Shown: in pieces, positions 6,176 through 14,570 of the stretch
How the letters are laid out: each line of letters begins with the position of its first letter
Numbering within the stretch: position 1 is the first letter of the stretch
NCBI GenBank assembly: GCA_002345425.1
Contig: DDWA01000020.1
Coordinates: 1 to 30,276, forward strand
DNA: 30,276 nucleotides
DNA from: Caryophanales bacterium UBA2298
Lineage (GTDB): Bacteria; Bacillota_I; Bacilli_A; Izemoplasmatales; Hujiaoplasmataceae
Direction of reading: 5' to 3'
Program-made: the position numbers and the translations under genes
Notes under the pieces: model-generated
What the model saw: only the letters and a program-made list of their open reading frames with translations
What the model was told of the DNA's origin: nothing
Databases searched by the model: none

Positions 6176-8905
6176 CTAGTTTATAACGTCAACGCAACGA
6201 TCGCATAAACCGTCTTCATCAACTTCATCAACTATTTGCCAACATCTTTCACATGTATGACCTTCGGCTTTAAAGACATCGATTGTAACATCTTGTCCTT
6301 TGTATGCACCAAATCCATCTTTAGCGATTTCAAACTTAGACACGATAAAGATTTGCGCTAAGTTGACGTTGATTTTATTTAAAATATTTTCAATTTTTGC
6401 CTTGGGATAAATTATCACATGAGCATTTAAACTTTTACCAATTACTTTTTCATTACGAGCATTTTCTAGTGCCTTAAGTACATCTTCTCTAAGTTCCATG
6501 AATTCATCAAATGTCGCTTCAATTTCCGTATCATACTCTTCAACTTTCGGCATATCAGTTAAATAGATATCTAATACTTTTTTATTAGGCACATATGAAT
6601 AAGCTTCTGAAGTTGTATGTGGTAAGATTGGTGTCAATAATTTTAGCAGTGTATCAAGAATTTTATAGATAACAGTTTGAATACTTCTTCGTTCTAAAGA
6701 ATCAAATTTTTCAATGTAGAGAATGTCTTTAGCAAAATCTAAATAGAATGAAGAAATAAATGTGACGTAATTAGTTATTTTACGGTAAACAACATCGAAT
6801 TTAAAATCTTCATATGCTTCAAGTACTTCTTTAATTAAATTATTGTTTTTAATCAAAACATAACGGTCAACGTCATTAAGTTTCGCAAATTCAATTCTAT
6901 TTTGATCATCATCATAATCAAAGATATTACCAAGTAAAAATTTAATTGTATTTCTGATTTTACGATATGATTCAGAAACTTGTTTTATCAAATTATCCGA
7001 TAAGCGAACATCCGCTTGATAGTCAACTGAAGCTGTCCATAAACGGAAGATATCAGCACCCATACTATTGGCAATTTTATTTGGGTCGACGACATTTCCT
7101 TCTGATTTAGACATTTTGCGACCATCGCCATCAAGTACGAACCCGTGTGATACAAGTGTTTTATAAGGCGATTTTCCTTCAGTTGCGACCCCGGTAATTA
7201 AACTGGAATTAAACCAACCACGGTATTGATCGCTGCCTTCCATATAAAGGTCTGCCGGATATCCATAACCTAAGTCTTTCATCGCTCCATGATGAGATGT
7301 TCCAGAATCAAACCAAACATCCATGATGTCAGTTTCTTTTCTAAAAATTCCATTAGGTGAGTCGGGGTGAGTGTAGCCTGGTGGTAATAATTCTTTAGCA
7401 TCCCTAATAAACCAAGCATTTGAACCTTCTTGTTCAAAGATATCTGCGACATAATCAATAACTTCAGGATCTAAAAGTGCTGTTTCTTTTTCGGTATAGA
7501 AAGCGGGTATTGGTACACCCCAAGTTCTTTGTCGAGAAATACACCAGCTGCCACGATCTTTAATCATATTGCTAAGTCTGACGTCTCCCCAAGCAGGGTA
7601 CCATTTTATTGTTTGAATTTCTCTTAATATTTCATCTTTTAATTTTTCAATTGAGGCAAACCATTGGCTAGTAGCTCTAAAGATTACCGGTTTTTGGGTA
7701 CGCCAGTCATGTGGGTAGGAGTGAGTAAAATCAAAACGACCAAGAAGATAACCACCTTCAAATAAGGCTTTTATCACTTCTTCATTACAATCATCAACGT
7801 AAAGTCCAGCAAACCTTTCGCCAGCTTCTTCAGTCATAACTCCTTTTGAATCGACTGGGCAATAAACATCTAGATTATATTTTTGTCCGACAACAAAGTC
7901 TTCTTCACCATGGCCAGGAGCTGTATGAACTAAACCTGAACCATCTTCAACAGTGACGTGTTCAGAGATAACGATTGGTGAAATACGTTCATATAAAGGA
8001 TGTTTGTAAGTCATTCCTTCAAGTTCCCAACCAAAGATATTTTGAAGTTCAGCAGGATTGTTCCAACCTAATAAATCACTTAACTTTCCAAGTAGGGCTT
8101 TGCTAACTAAATAGTTATTATTTTTAACTTTAATTAAAACATATTCAATATCTGAACCAACAGCTATTGCTAAGTTAGCGGGAATTGTCCAAGGCGTTGT
8201 CGTCCAAATTAAAAAGGATGTATTTTTCGGTAATTTATTTAAAGTGTCAACTGCAGGCATAGCAACATAGATAGAAGGCGAAACGATATCATGATATTCG
8301 ATTTCCGCTTCTGCTAATGCTGTTTCGCTCGAAGGCGACCAATAAACAGGTTTTAATCCTTTATAGATTAAACCTTTCTTAACCATCTCGTTAAAAACAC
8401 GAAGTTGTGAAGCTTCATATTCTTTATTTAAAGTTATATATGGTTGATCCCACTGGCCTAAAATACCTAATCTTTTAAATTGCTCACGTTGAATATCAAC
8501 TTGTTCTAGAGCGTAATTCATGCATAATTCTCTAAACTCTGATAGTTCAAGTTCTTTACGATTGACCTTTTTATTTTTAGACAAGGCGTTTTCAATCGGT
8601 AGTCCGTGAGTATCCCAACCAGGCAAATAAGGGGCTTTAAATCCAGACATGTTCTTATATCTGATTACAAAGTCCTTAAGAATTTTATTTAGTGCGTGTC
8701 CAGCATGAATAGAGCCATTTGCATATGGTGGTCCATCATGAAGTATATAGGTTGGGTGACCGGCATTTTTCTCAAGAAGTTTATTATATAAATTTTGTTT
8801 ATTCCATTCTTCTTGAATTGATGGCTCTTTAACTCCTAAATTCCCACGCATTGGAAATTCAGTGTTTGGCATCAACAAACTGTCTTTAAAATTCTTTTTT
8901 TCCAT
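6176..8905 (-). CDS. ileS: isoleucyl-tRNA synthetase
   Basis: A class Ia synthetase charging tRNA-Ile. The HIGH signature is HAGH (residues 67-70) after PPYANGSI; KMSKS is found in GRKMSKSEGNVVDP near residue 598. The CP1 editing domain, which removes mischarged valine, carries the TTTPWTIPANLAIAV motif near residue 235. The C-terminus has the zinc pair CERCW...CDRC. The length of 909 aa is typical of the bacterial IleS1 type. The start has GGGAGAG upstream. The gene is transcribed alone from its own promoter under an Ile-specific T-box, and follows yggS-sepF-yggT as in many Firmicutes, though ylmH and divIVA are absent between them. Confidence 0.98.
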   Translation of the reverse strand: MEKKNFKDSLLMPNTEFPMRGNLGVKEPSIQEEWNKQNLYNKLLEKNAGHPTYILHDGPPYANGSIHAGHALNKILKDFVIRYKNMSGFKAPYLPGWDTHGLPIENALSKNKKVNRKELELSEFRELCMNYALEQVDIQREQFKRLGILGQWDQPYITLNKEYEASQLRVFNEMVKKGLIYKGLKPVYWSPSSETALAEAEIEYHDIVSPSIYVAMPAVDTLNKLPKNTSFLIWTTTPWTIPANLAIAVGSDIEYVLIKVKNNNYLVSKALLGKLSDLLGWNNPAELQNIFGWELEGMTYKHPLYERISPIVISEHVTVEDGSGLVHTAPGHGEEDFVVGQKYNLDVYCPVDSKGVMTEEAGERFAGLYVDDCNEEVIKALFEGGYLLGRFDFTHSYPHDWRTQKPVIFRATSQWFASIEKLKDEILREIQTIKWYPAWGDVRLSNMIKDRGSWCISRQRTWGVPIPAFYTEKETALLDPEVIDYVADIFEQEGSNAWFIRDAKELLPPGYTHPDSPNGIFRKETDIMDVWFDSGTSHHGAMKDLGYGYPADLYMEGSDQYRGWFNSSLITGVATEGKSPYKTLVSHGFVLDGDGRKMSKSEGNVVDPNKIANSMGADIFRLWTASVDYQADVRLSDNLIKQVSESYRKIRNTIKFLLGNIFDYDDDQNRIEFAKLNDVDRYVLIKNNNLIKEVLEAYEDFKFDVVYRKITNYVTFISSFYLDFAKDILYIEKFDSLERRSIQTVIYKILDTLLKLLTPILPHTTSEAYSYVPNKKVLDIYLTDMPKVEEYDTEIEATFDEFMELREDVLKALENARNEKVIGKSLNAHVIIYPKAKIENILNKINVNLAQIFIVSKFEIAKDGFGAYKGQDVTIDVFKAEGHTCERCWQIVDEVDEDGLCDRCVDVIN

Positions 8906-8926
8906 AAAAATCTCTCCCTTTTAAAT

Positions 8927-8954
8927 AAAAAAATCCTTAATCTATAATTAAGGA
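8927..8954 (-). terminator. T-box terminator of ileS
   Basis: TCCTTAAT pairs with ATTAAGGA across TATAG and is followed by seven T. It is the off state of the ileS T-box. Confidence 0.9.
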
Positions 8955-9154
8955 CGTATTACCGCGGTGCCACCTTAGTTCTAGCATAAAAAATACTAGC
9001 GCTTAAATATCGTTAACGCCGACTTACGTAATTACTTACATATCAGTAATTCTCTCTTGGGTGATAATAATAAATAGTTCTAACTTGTTTTCACCAACCA
9101 CAAGTTCTCTAAAATAGAAAATATTTATCATCTTGTCCCAATCTTCGATTATCT
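8927..9154 (-). promoter_or_regulatory. ileS T-box leader, Ile (ATC) specifier
   Basis: This is a complete T-box. Stem I has GGG/CCC at its base, AGAGA and the GTTGGTG-type distal loop (around 9108-9090), and the specifier ATC at 9065-9063 followed by A and CCC. A stem III hairpin (GCTAGTA/TATGCTAG type, about 9000-8981) precedes the T-box sequence AAGGTGGCACCGCGG at 8976-8962, and the leader ends in a terminator. Uncharged tRNA-Ile should stabilise the antiterminator and allow ileS expression. The 5' end is inferred from the promoter. Confidence 0.95.
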
Positions 9155-9160
9155 TATACG

Positions 9161-9189
9161 ATTATACACAATTTTATCATTTTTTTCAA
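9161..9189 (-). promoter_or_regulatory. promoter of ileS
   Basis: TTGAAA at 9189-9184, a 17-nt spacer and TATAAT at 9166-9161, located just after the yggT stop. This separates ileS expression from the upstream operon. Confidence 0.85.
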
Positions 9190-9201
9190 GTGTTTATTAC
9201 T

Positions 9202-9447
9202 TTAAATAGCTCTAGCGATGATACTTAAGATGAATTGATATAACAATAATCCTAACATTGGTGTAAAGTCAATGTTAGAAATAACAATCCAACCTCTGAA
9301 AATACCTAAGTATGGATCAACTATCTTGCCAAGAATACGGTAAAATTGACTGTTTCTAATTGGGGTCCAACTCAACAATATATAAACAATCATAATATAA
9401 AAATAGGCAAGCAAAACATAATATGCATAATACAGAAAAACTAACAT
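9202..9447 (-). CDS. yggT: YggT family membrane protein (YlmG)
   Basis: A small integral membrane protein of 81 aa with two hydrophobic segments (about residues 3-26 and 61-80). Between them lies the family signature, including LSWTPIRNSQ and RILGKIVDPYLGIFRGWI. Homologs are linked to division-site or nucleoid organisation and osmotic tolerance, with no known enzymatic activity. The start has GAGGTT seven bases upstream. It follows sepF by 9 bp, the usual ylmE-ylmF-ylmG order. Confidence 0.92.
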   Translation of the reverse strand: MLVFLYYAYYVLLAYFYIMIVYILLSWTPIRNSQFYRILGKIVDPYLGIFRGWIVISNIDFTPMLGLLLYQFILSIIARAI

Positions 9448-9456
9448 ATTTAACCT

Positions 9457-9771
9457 CTATTGTTTCTTATAATCATTGATAAATCTAGTTAAGGTTGGAC
9501 CTAGTAAATCACTTTTCTGAGCCATTAAATAAATTTTATCTTGAATTTTGACAATTTCGCCATCGCAAGCGTATAAAACACCGGTTAAAAACATCAGGAC
9601 TTCATTAGCTTCTGAAATTAAGCAATCAGTAAAATTTAAAACAATTGGCATTCTGTGCATGATAATTTCAGCGTATTTATAAACGTCTTTATTGTCATTA
9701 ACCTTAACAAAAGTCAAATCTTCAAACTCGACGTTAGTTGGTGTTATTTTCTTTTTTCCAAATAATCCCAT
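9457..9771 (-). CDS. sepF: cell division protein SepF
   Basis: SepF tethers FtsZ to the membrane and shapes the septal ring. The globular domain (about residues 20-100) is recognisable from YAEIIMHRMPIVLNF and the downstream GVLYACDGEIVKI and FINDYKK segments. At 104 aa it is clearly shorter than the roughly 150-aa Bacillus protein. The flexible linker is nearly absent and the N-terminal membrane helix is reduced to MGLFGKKK, so membrane contact may be weaker or depend on a partner. It lies 2 bp after yggS and 9 bp before yggT. ftsZ is about 5 kb away in the same orientation, and no ftsA is present in the window. Confidence 0.93.
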   Translation of the reverse strand: MGLFGKKKITPTNVEFEDLTFVKVNDNKDVYKYAEIIMHRMPIVLNFTDCLISEANEVLMFLTGVLYACDGEIVKIQDKIYLMAQKSDLLGPTLTRFINDYKKQ

Positions 9772-9773
9772 AT

Positions 9774-10415
9774 TTATTCCTCTTTCTTAAATAGAATTGA
9801 ACCTAATCGCAAGTGAGTCGCACCTAATTCTAGTGCGATTTTGTAATCGTTGGTCATTCCCATAGATAAGTACTCAATTTTTTCCTTAGAAATATTATTG
9901 AGTTCAGATCGAAGATCAACTAATTTTTGAAATTGCGATTTAATTAATTCTTGATCATCGGTTAATGAAGCCATTCCCATCAAACCGACTATTCTTATTT
10001 TATCATAGTTTTGAACTTTTTTATAGAAAGATACAACTTCTGTATATTTTAATCCATATTTATTTTCTTCTTCAGCGATATTGACCTCTAAAAAACAGTT
10101 TAAAGGCAAAAGTCGATACTTTTGAATTTCTTCTAATAAAGATATTCGGTCTAAGGAATGGAGGTAATCAATTTTATTGATGACGGTTTTAACTTTTTTG
10201 GATTGTAGATGACCGATAAAATGCCAGACAATGTCCAAATCGTGAAGTAGTTCATACTTTTCTAAAAAGGCTTTAACACGGTTTTCACCTATATGGTTAA
10301 TTCCAAGTTCATAAAGTTTTAAAACATCAGATTCATCGCTGTATTTAGTCGCGGCGACGATGGTTTTGCCTGTAGTTTCTTCAAGTAACTCGGGTATTTT
10401 TCCCTCATTTATCAT
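9774..10415 (-). CDS. yggS: pyridoxal phosphate homeostasis protein, YggS/YlmE family
   Basis: A single-domain TIM-barrel protein that binds pyridoxal 5'-phosphate and balances vitamin B6 and amino acid pools; no catalytic reaction is established. Lys24 in VAATKYS is the expected Schiff-base residue. GINHIGENRV, WHFIGHLQSKKVK, MGMASL, SMGMTNDYKIAL and the phosphate-binding THLRLGSILF are all characteristic. The 213-aa length is slightly short for the family. Its ribosome binding site, AAAGGAAAG, lies in the last codons of the 55-aa gene upstream. Confidence 0.94.
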   Translation of the reverse strand: MINEGKIPELLEETTGKTIVAATKYSDESDVLKLYELGINHIGENRVKAFLEKYELLHDLDIVWHFIGHLQSKKVKTVINKIDYLHSLDRISLLEEIQKYRLLPLNCFLEVNIAEEENKYGLKYTEVVSFYKKVQNYDKIRIVGLMGMASLTDDQELIKSQFQKLVDLRSELNNISKEKIEYLSMGMTNDYKIALELGATHLRLGSILFKKEE

Positions 10416-10422
10416 AAACTTT

Positions 10423-10590
10423 TCACTTTCCTTTTCTACGGCTTATGAAAGAAAACACCGATGAAAATATAACTAGGTAAAGTCCTAGTAAAATCTTCAA
10501 CAAAGTACTTTCTATGACATAGCCTATTAATAATATAACTGCAATCATATTGATCAGATAGATGATTAAAAATATAAAACTACTTTTCAA
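10423..10590 (-). CDS. small two-helix membrane protein, 55 aa, unknown
   Basis: A short open frame fills the only sizeable gap in this operon. TTG at 10590 has AAGGTGAG eight bases upstream and overlaps the end of surE by 11 bp. The frame runs without interruption to TGA at 10425-10423. The product has two strongly hydrophobic stretches (about residues 5-25 and 30-49) split by the short polar IEST, and ends in the basic SRRKGK, so it should be a membrane hairpin with the tail in the cytoplasm. The site, tight packing and membrane-protein composition all argue for a real gene. I do not recognise a family. The TTG start is the weak point; the first ATG (codon 15) has no binding site. Confidence 0.6.
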   Translation of the reverse strand: MKSSFIFLIIYLINMIAVILLIGYVIESTLLKILLGLYLVIFSSVFSFISRRKGK

Positions 10591-11311
10591 CAATCTTACT
10601 CACCTTATTTCTTAATTCTTCAAGACCCTTTTCAGTTTGATTGGCAAACTTCAATGGCGTGATGGAAATAAAGCCATTATTTACAGCAAAAAGATCGGTA
10701 TCCGGCAAAAATTCAAAATGATCAAATTTTCTTTTTGTTGTGTAATGATCACCATCAGCGACATAAAAATGCTCGGTTGGTCTAAATCCTAAATCGGTAA
10801 TCATTATACCTTTAGATTCATTGAATTCTCTTGCGACAAAATTAACATTCAATAGATATTGGGTTGATATCAAGTTATTATCAAAAATATAATCCAAGAC
10901 CAATTTCAAGTCTTTTTTTACTTGTTCAAAATGGTCAAAATCTACTGATAGAGCAATTGCAGGAATTCTTGCTTTTAAAGCTTCCATACAAGCGCCAACA
11001 GTACCAGAATAAACTGTGTCCGCTCCAACATTAAGACCATTGTTTATTCCGGAAATAACCACGTCTGGCCGAAAATTTAAACCATGTAATGCTAGGGAAA
11101 CCGCATCGGCTGGTGTTCCTTCAATCGAATAGATATCGTCATGATGTGTATGCACTTTAACTTTGGTCCAAAATACTCTAGAAGCTGAAGCTCCAGACAT
11201 GTGGTGATGAGGAGCAACTAAAAGTACTTCTCCATATTTTTTTGCTTCTTCATATAAAAGTCTGATTCCTTCGCTTTTATAGCCGTCGTCATTAGTAATT
11301 AGAATTTTCAT
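10580..11311 (-). CDS. surE: 5'-nucleotidase SurE
   Basis: A metal-dependent phosphatase acting on nucleoside monophosphates and short polyphosphates; a stationary-phase survival protein in other bacteria. The N-terminus MKILITNDDG carries the metal-binding NDDG aspartates. APHHHMSGASAS and ISGINNGLNVGADTVYSGTVGACMEA are the other diagnostic segments. The 243-aa length is normal. Its ATG overlaps the yhbY stop (ATGA), and its 3' end overlaps the small membrane-protein gene. It may salvage nucleotides together with the deo enzymes, though it is in a different operon. Confidence 0.96.
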   Translation of the reverse strand: MKILITNDDGYKSEGIRLLYEEAKKYGEVLLVAPHHHMSGASASRVFWTKVKVHTHHDDIYSIEGTPADAVSLALHGLNFRPDVVISGINNGLNVGADTVYSGTVGACMEALKARIPAIALSVDFDHFEQVKKDLKLVLDYIFDNNLISTQYLLNVNFVAREFNESKGIMITDLGFRPTEHFYVADGDHYTTKRKFDHFEFLPDTDLFAVNNGFISITPLKFANQTEKGLEELRNKVSKIVEK

Positions 11312-11601
11312 TTTAGTATAATCCTGTCCTTTAAATCTAAGTTTTGTTTATACAATAGTAAGACTCTACCGATTCTATAAACTACATAGATGTCTTTATT
11401 TCCTAACACTTTGATGATATCGTTAATATCGTCAGGACAAGATTTTAGAATAGAAATTCTACCGATCTCGTGTTTTTTTAGATTTTCCTGAATATTATTT
11501 ATCACTTTTTCCGTTAAACCAGCCATTCCAACTTGAAACATGATTGGTCTTTCGTTGGCTAATCTTCTAAGTTTCGCCTTTTGTTTTCCTGTATAGTTCA
11601 T
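11308..11601 (-). CDS. yhbY: RNA-binding protein, YhbY family (CRM domain)
   Basis: A 97-aa single CRM-domain protein associated with the assembling large ribosomal subunit. It opens with the family pattern LTGKQ..LR-like YTGKQKAKLRRLANE, followed by FQVGMAGLTEKVINNI, and keeps the GxxG-like loop region and the closing IGRVLLLYK strand. The start has AGGAGG upstream. It overlaps surE by 4 bp (ATGA) and ends in TGA, which indicates that TGA is a stop in this genome. Confidence 0.93.
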   Translation of the reverse strand: MNYTGKQKAKLRRLANERPIMFQVGMAGLTEKVINNIQENLKKHEIGRISILKSCPDDINDIIKVLGNKDIYVVYRIGRVLLLYKQNLDLKDRIILK

Positions 11602-11611
11602 TTTTTTCCTC

Positions 11612-13033
11612 CTATTGAAATAACGGTAATAAAATCATTAAACTGATTGAATAATATATCGATAAAGTTATTATATCAGAAATTGTCGTAATAAACGGTC
11701 CTGAAGCAACTGCCGGGTCAATTTTTAGTTTAGTCATTAATAAGGGAATTAAAGCTCCTAAACTAGTTGAAATAAATAAAGCAATAAAAATAGATCCAGC
11801 AGTTACAATTGCATATAGTTGGTTTTGAGTTGAAATTTCTTGATAAATAAAATAGTTAGTAAAATTAATCATTAGATAAATCAAGAAGCCAATAATTAAG
11901 CCTTGGAAAATACCGGTTCTAAATTCTCTCAGTAGATGCTTTTTAATTCGCTCGGTATCAATCTCTTGATTTTTAGAAAGGTAACGAATCATTACCGCTA
12001 AACTTTGTGTACCGGTGTTTCCAGCCATACCAAGAATTAAGGGTAAATAAACCGCTAAACGAGAGGCCAGTAATCTTGAACCATCTGTACTTGTGAAATT
12101 CTTTTCAAAGATTGATAAAATAATTGATGTAATCATGCTTAAACCTAAAAGAATTGAAAGCCAAGGCAAACGAGACTTAACTGATTTTTTTAGGGTATTA
12201 GCATTAAGATTTATTTCTACATCACCTAAGGCAGCAAATTTTGTATAATCTTCTTCTTGGGCTAAGGAAATGATATCTAATAAGTCATCATGTGTGATAA
12301 TGCCTTCCATCTTACCCTCTTCGTTGATTACCGGAATAGATGATTCAGAAGTCTCTTGCATTAAAGAAGCAACATATTCTTTGTCATCATTAGGGTAAAC
12401 TTTTGGGAACCTGGTTTTAATTATATCATTCAAAAATTCTTCTGCTCGAGCGACTATCAAGTCTTTAAGCTTTGTATAGCCAAGAAGTATTCCGTCCTCA
12501 GAAACTACGTAAATAATTGAGATATAGTCGACATCGTGAGCTTCGCTTACAACCTGTTTCATTGCTGTTTTTACAGTTATATTAGCATTTAAAGTTAAGT
12601 AACTGTCAGTAATATAAGCGCCAATTTCATCTTCATCATAAAGCATAATTTTAAGCAATTCTTTACGACGTTCTGAATTAATATGTTTTAAAATTCTAAT
12701 TCCTGATTTCTTTAGATGTTTCAAGATATCAACTGCATCATCCAAATCCATTTCAGCGATTATTTTGGCACTGTTGGTTTCACCAATGATTTTAATGATA
12801 TATTCGGCTTCATCCTCTTCTAAATATTCAATTATTTCTGCCGCAAAGTCATTACTAACTGTCTCGAAAAAGGCTTTAATTTCATCAGATTCAAAGTCAA
12901 TCACTACTTTAGAAATATCATATGAATGATATTCTTCTAAAAGTGTTTCTAAATTTGGATTAATTAAATTTTCGGTGATAAGAGCGATTATCTCGTTCTT
13001 AAAATCAGTATTTCTTTCCATAATTTCTTCCAT
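11612..13033 (-). CDS. mgtE: magnesium transporter MgtE (second of a tandem pair)
   Basis: A Mg2+ channel/transporter gated by intracellular Mg2+. The order is an N-terminal acidic helical domain (about residues 1-130, including DDAVDILKHLKK), two CBS domains (about 135-260), a connecting helix, then five membrane helices (about 285-473). The pore-lining signature GNTGTQSLAV and the TM5 motif DPAVASGPFITTISD with its conserved acidic residues are intact. Its start has AAAGGAGGG. It lies 13 bp after a paralog of nearly the same length, so the two are co-expressed. MgtE works as a homodimer; a mixed dimer is possible here. Confidence 0.95.
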   Translation of the reverse strand: MEEIMERNTDFKNEIIALITENLINPNLETLLEEYHSYDISKVVIDFESDEIKAFFETVSNDFAAEIIEYLEEDEAEYIIKIIGETNSAKIIAEMDLDDAVDILKHLKKSGIRILKHINSERRKELLKIMLYDEDEIGAYITDSYLTLNANITVKTAMKQVVSEAHDVDYISIIYVVSEDGILLGYTKLKDLIVARAEEFLNDIIKTRFPKVYPNDDKEYVASLMQETSESSIPVINEEGKMEGIITHDDLLDIISLAQEEDYTKFAALGDVEINLNANTLKKSVKSRLPWLSILLGLSMITSIILSIFEKNFTSTDGSRLLASRLAVYLPLILGMAGNTGTQSLAVMIRYLSKNQEIDTERIKKHLLREFRTGIFQGLIIGFLIYLMINFTNYFIYQEISTQNQLYAIVTAGSIFIALFISTSLGALIPLLMTKLKIDPAVASGPFITTISDIITLSIYYSISLMILLPLFQ

Positions 13034-13046
13034 GATAATCCCTCCT

Positions 13047-14447
13047 TTACACTAAAGATTGAATCAAAATACTTGCTAAACCAAAATAGATTAGCAAGGA
13101 TAATATATCGTTTATTGTGGTGATAAATGGCCCTGAAGCAACAGCTGGATCAATTTTCAAACTATTGACTATCAACGGTACGATTGTACCGGCAAGGGTA
13201 GCTACAATCAGTGCTATATTTATTGATAATGCAACAACTAAAGCAAAATTAAGGCCTACTGTAAAGTCTTGACCTTTAATTAAATTAAAAATAATTACCA
13301 TTAAAAATAATCCTATAGCTATAATTAAACCATTGACTAAACCAGTAAAAAATTCATTTAGAATATGTTTGGCTATAGCCTTTTTATGGTCCAATTGATT
13401 AGTTGCGAACAATCTAATTACAATCCCTAAACTTTGCGTACCAGAATTACCTGCCATATTTAGGATTAATGGCATAAATACCGCTAAAGTAGGGAGCAAT
13501 TTTAGTTCTTCTTCAAAACCGATTATGATACTGCTAGTAATTAAGTTAATGAACATAATAATTATTAACCAAGGAAGTCTCTTTTTGATAGTTTTAAAAA
13601 CTGTTTCTTTCTCATCAATCGCAACTTCAGATAAACCGGCTAAACTAGAGTAGTCTTCATCAGATTCTTCATTAAGCGCTTCAAGGATATCATCATATGA
13701 AATGATGCCGATTAACTTATTATATTTATCAACAACTGGCAAAAGTAAGAAGTCATAGTTTTTCATAATTTCAATCGCATCTTCTATATCAGTAGCAGGA
13801 GTTACATACTTCAAATTAGTCGACATTAAATCTTCAATAACTTGTGATTGATCATAACCAGCACTAATTAATTCCTTTAAAGACATTGCACCTTCTAAAA
13901 TTCTTGTTTCATCAGTAATAAAAATGTTGTGGATAAATTCAATTTCCGGTGCGAGACTAACGACTTTTTTTATCGCTTGTTTGACTGTGAAATTTTTTGG
14001 TAAGGAAACAAAATCATTATTCATGATTGACCCTACTAAACCCTGATCAAAATCCAATAATGACTTAATTATTACTCTTTTGTTAACGTCGATTAAAGAA
14101 AGATAAGTAATGCGGTCATCACGGTCATCAATAACATCGATGATATCTACTAAATCATCGGTTTCCATTTCTTTGAATATTTTGATGATTGTTTCAATAT
14201 TTGTTTCTCTTAAAATTGAAAAAGCATCTTCAGGAGTTAATTCTTCGAAGACATCAGTTAGTTTTCTTATTGGCAAAGATCGATAAAGTTTTTTTCTCGA
14301 GTTGGGCTCTAGTACCAATAAAGCTTTAGCAATTTCGTAATCATAATACATTTCGAGTTGCTCTCTCAAGACTTCTTCATCATCAATATTTAAAATGATA
14401 TTAATAATTTCTTCTTCTGGTAAAATTTTTCTGATTAAGTCTTCCAT
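13047..14447 (-). CDS. mgtE: magnesium transporter MgtE (first of a tandem pair)
   Basis: A 466-aa MgtE with the same domain order as its neighbour: acidic N-domain (including LTPEDAFSILRETN), CBS pair, and five-helix membrane domain carrying GNSGTQSLGI and DPAVASGPFITTIND. The two proteins match in motif layout but differ widely in loop sequence, so the duplication looks old. The start has AAAGGAGG. It is the first gene of the long operon running to yggT, transcribed from the promoter at 14472-14500. I looked for an M-box-type Mg2+ riboswitch, but only about 20 nt of leader lies between the predicted start and the ribosome binding site, so control is more likely at the promoter or at the protein level. 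Confidence 0.95.
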   Translation of the reverse strand: MEDLIRKILPEEEIINIILNIDDEEVLREQLEMYYDYEIAKALLVLEPNSRKKLYRSLPIRKLTDVFEELTPEDAFSILRETNIETIIKIFKEMETDDLVDIIDVIDDRDDRITYLSLIDVNKRVIIKSLLDFDQGLVGSIMNNDFVSLPKNFTVKQAIKKVVSLAPEIEFIHNIFITDETRILEGAMSLKELISAGYDQSQVIEDLMSTNLKYVTPATDIEDAIEIMKNYDFLLLPVVDKYNKLIGIISYDDILEALNEESDEDYSSLAGLSEVAIDEKETVFKTIKKRLPWLIIIMFINLITSSIIIGFEEELKLLPTLAVFMPLILNMAGNSGTQSLGIVIRLFATNQLDHKKAIAKHILNEFFTGLVNGLIIAIGLFLMVIIFNLIKGQDFTVGLNFALVVALSINIALIVATLAGTIVPLIVNSLKIDPAVASGPFITTINDILSLLIYFGLASILIQSLV

Positions 14448-14471
14448 GAATTACACCTCCTTTTACTAAAA

Positions 14472-14500
14472 ATTGTATCATTAATAATGATAAATTACAA
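14472..14500 (-). promoter_or_regulatory. promoter of the mgtE-mgtE-yhbY-surE-yggS-sepF-yggT operon
   Basis: TTGTAA at 14500-14495, a 17-nt spacer and TACAAT at 14477-14472, with an extended TG (TGATACAAT) on the minus strand. Confidence 0.6.
14476..14492. promoter_or_regulatory. candidate operator: 17-bp inverted repeat in the mgtE promoter
   Basis: TATCATTA-A-TAATGATA is a perfect 8-1-8 inverted repeat lying between the -35 and -10 boxes, the usual place for a repressor. The arms point the opposite way to a classical Fur box, so I do not assign a regulator. Confidence 0.4.
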
Positions 14501-14546
14501 TTAATAAAGGCAAATATTATCTTGATCGAAGAACATTAAAAGCAAG

Positions 14547-14570
14547 AAAAAAGGACTGAATTTCAGTCCT
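14547..14570 (-). terminator. intrinsic terminator after ftsZ
   Basis: AGGACTGA and TCAGTCCT form an 8-bp stem around AAT, followed by six T. It begins within the ftsZ stop codon and separates ftsZ from the mgtE operon. Confidence 0.85.

Noticed and set aside
14448..14516. M-box Mg2+ riboswitch before mgtE
   Set aside because: The leader after the predicted start is only about 20 nt to the ribosome binding site, far too short for an M-box.
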